The notes under the pieces were generated by a model that was not told the origin of the DNA, searched no databases, and saw only the letters and a list, made by a program, of their open reading frames with translations. Of a stretch of DNA of 64,000 nt, positions 63,990-64,000 are shown piece by piece. Source of the stretch: Streptomyces lydicus (lineage in GTDB: Bacteria > Actinomycetota > Actinomycetes > Streptomycetales > Streptomycetaceae); the NCBI RefSeq assembly GCF_001729485.1, contig NZ_CP017157.1, forward strand, positions 2,852,001 through 2,916,000, read 5' to 3'. The translations under genes were made by a program, and so were the position numbers. Within the stretch, counting starts at the first letter, position 1; every line of letters begins with the position of its first letter.

Positions 63990-64000
63990 CGACCGGCGGC
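63986..64000 (+). CDS. possible start of a further cluster gene, cut by the window edge
   Basis: The thioesterase stop (TGA 63987-63989) overlaps an ATG at 63986-63988 as ATGA, the same arrangement as between the third PKS gene and the thioesterase. Only five codons (MTTGG) are visible and no strong ribosome site is evident, so this is tentative. Confidence 0.25.

Overview
The window is high-GC actinobacterial DNA and almost certainly comes from a Streptomyces or close relative. The evidence is strongly C/G-ending codons, many GTG starts, AGGAG-type ribosome sites, a monomeric NADP isocitrate dehydrogenase, FG-GAP and lamin-tail secreted proteins, and a giant type I modular polyketide synthase (PKS).

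Positions 1 to about 23,000 hold ordinary single genes and short operons. In order they are: a truncated RibD/DHFR-like enzyme; a DUF1963 protein; a small secreted protein preceded by a coupled 25-codon leader ORF; a Rid-family protein; a GNAT acetyltransferase; an APC permease; an unknown helical protein; a secreted FG-GAP repeat protein; a secreted lamin-tail protein with a His-rich tail; a TetR regulator divergent from a rhomboid-like protease with clear palindromic operators; a glycine-amidinotransferase-like enzyme; an SDR; icd; a TetR/SGNH-esterase pair; a VOC protein; a HAD hydrolase; a PAP2 phosphatase; a DUF3291 protein; an M56 metallopeptidase; and a DUF5134 membrane protein.

Positions 23,513 to the right edge hold the start of a polyketide cluster read rightward. 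There are three PKS genes (6152, 3490 and about 3492 aa) and a type II thioesterase overlapping the last one by ATGA. Read from motifs, the line is: loading KSQ-AT(malonyl)-ACP; M1 KS-AT(methylmalonyl)-KR(dead)-ACP; M2 KS-AT(malonyl)-KR-ACP; M3 KS-AT(mm)-DH-KR-ACP; M4 KS-AT(mm)-KR-ACP; M5 KS-AT(mm)-DH-KR-ACP; M6 KS-AT(malonyl)-DH-KR-ACP; M7 KS-AT(malonyl)-KR(dead)-ACP. There is no terminal thioesterase.

This predicts a C20 chain (16 backbone carbons plus four methyl branches) with a methyl ketone at the starter end, a dienoyl unit, and a 1,3-dicarbonyl thioester at the release end. That extender order, the two silent KRs and the missing TE match the polyketide half of tirandamycin/streptolydigin-type dienoyl tetramic acids, whose chain passes to an NRPS and a Dieckmann cyclase. 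Those genes would lie right of the window, so the class assignment is inference and the exact product cannot be fixed here. The PKS genes also show near-identical duplicated domains in GT-rich, atypical-codon islands, and several in-frame 18-bp minisatellites in linkers.
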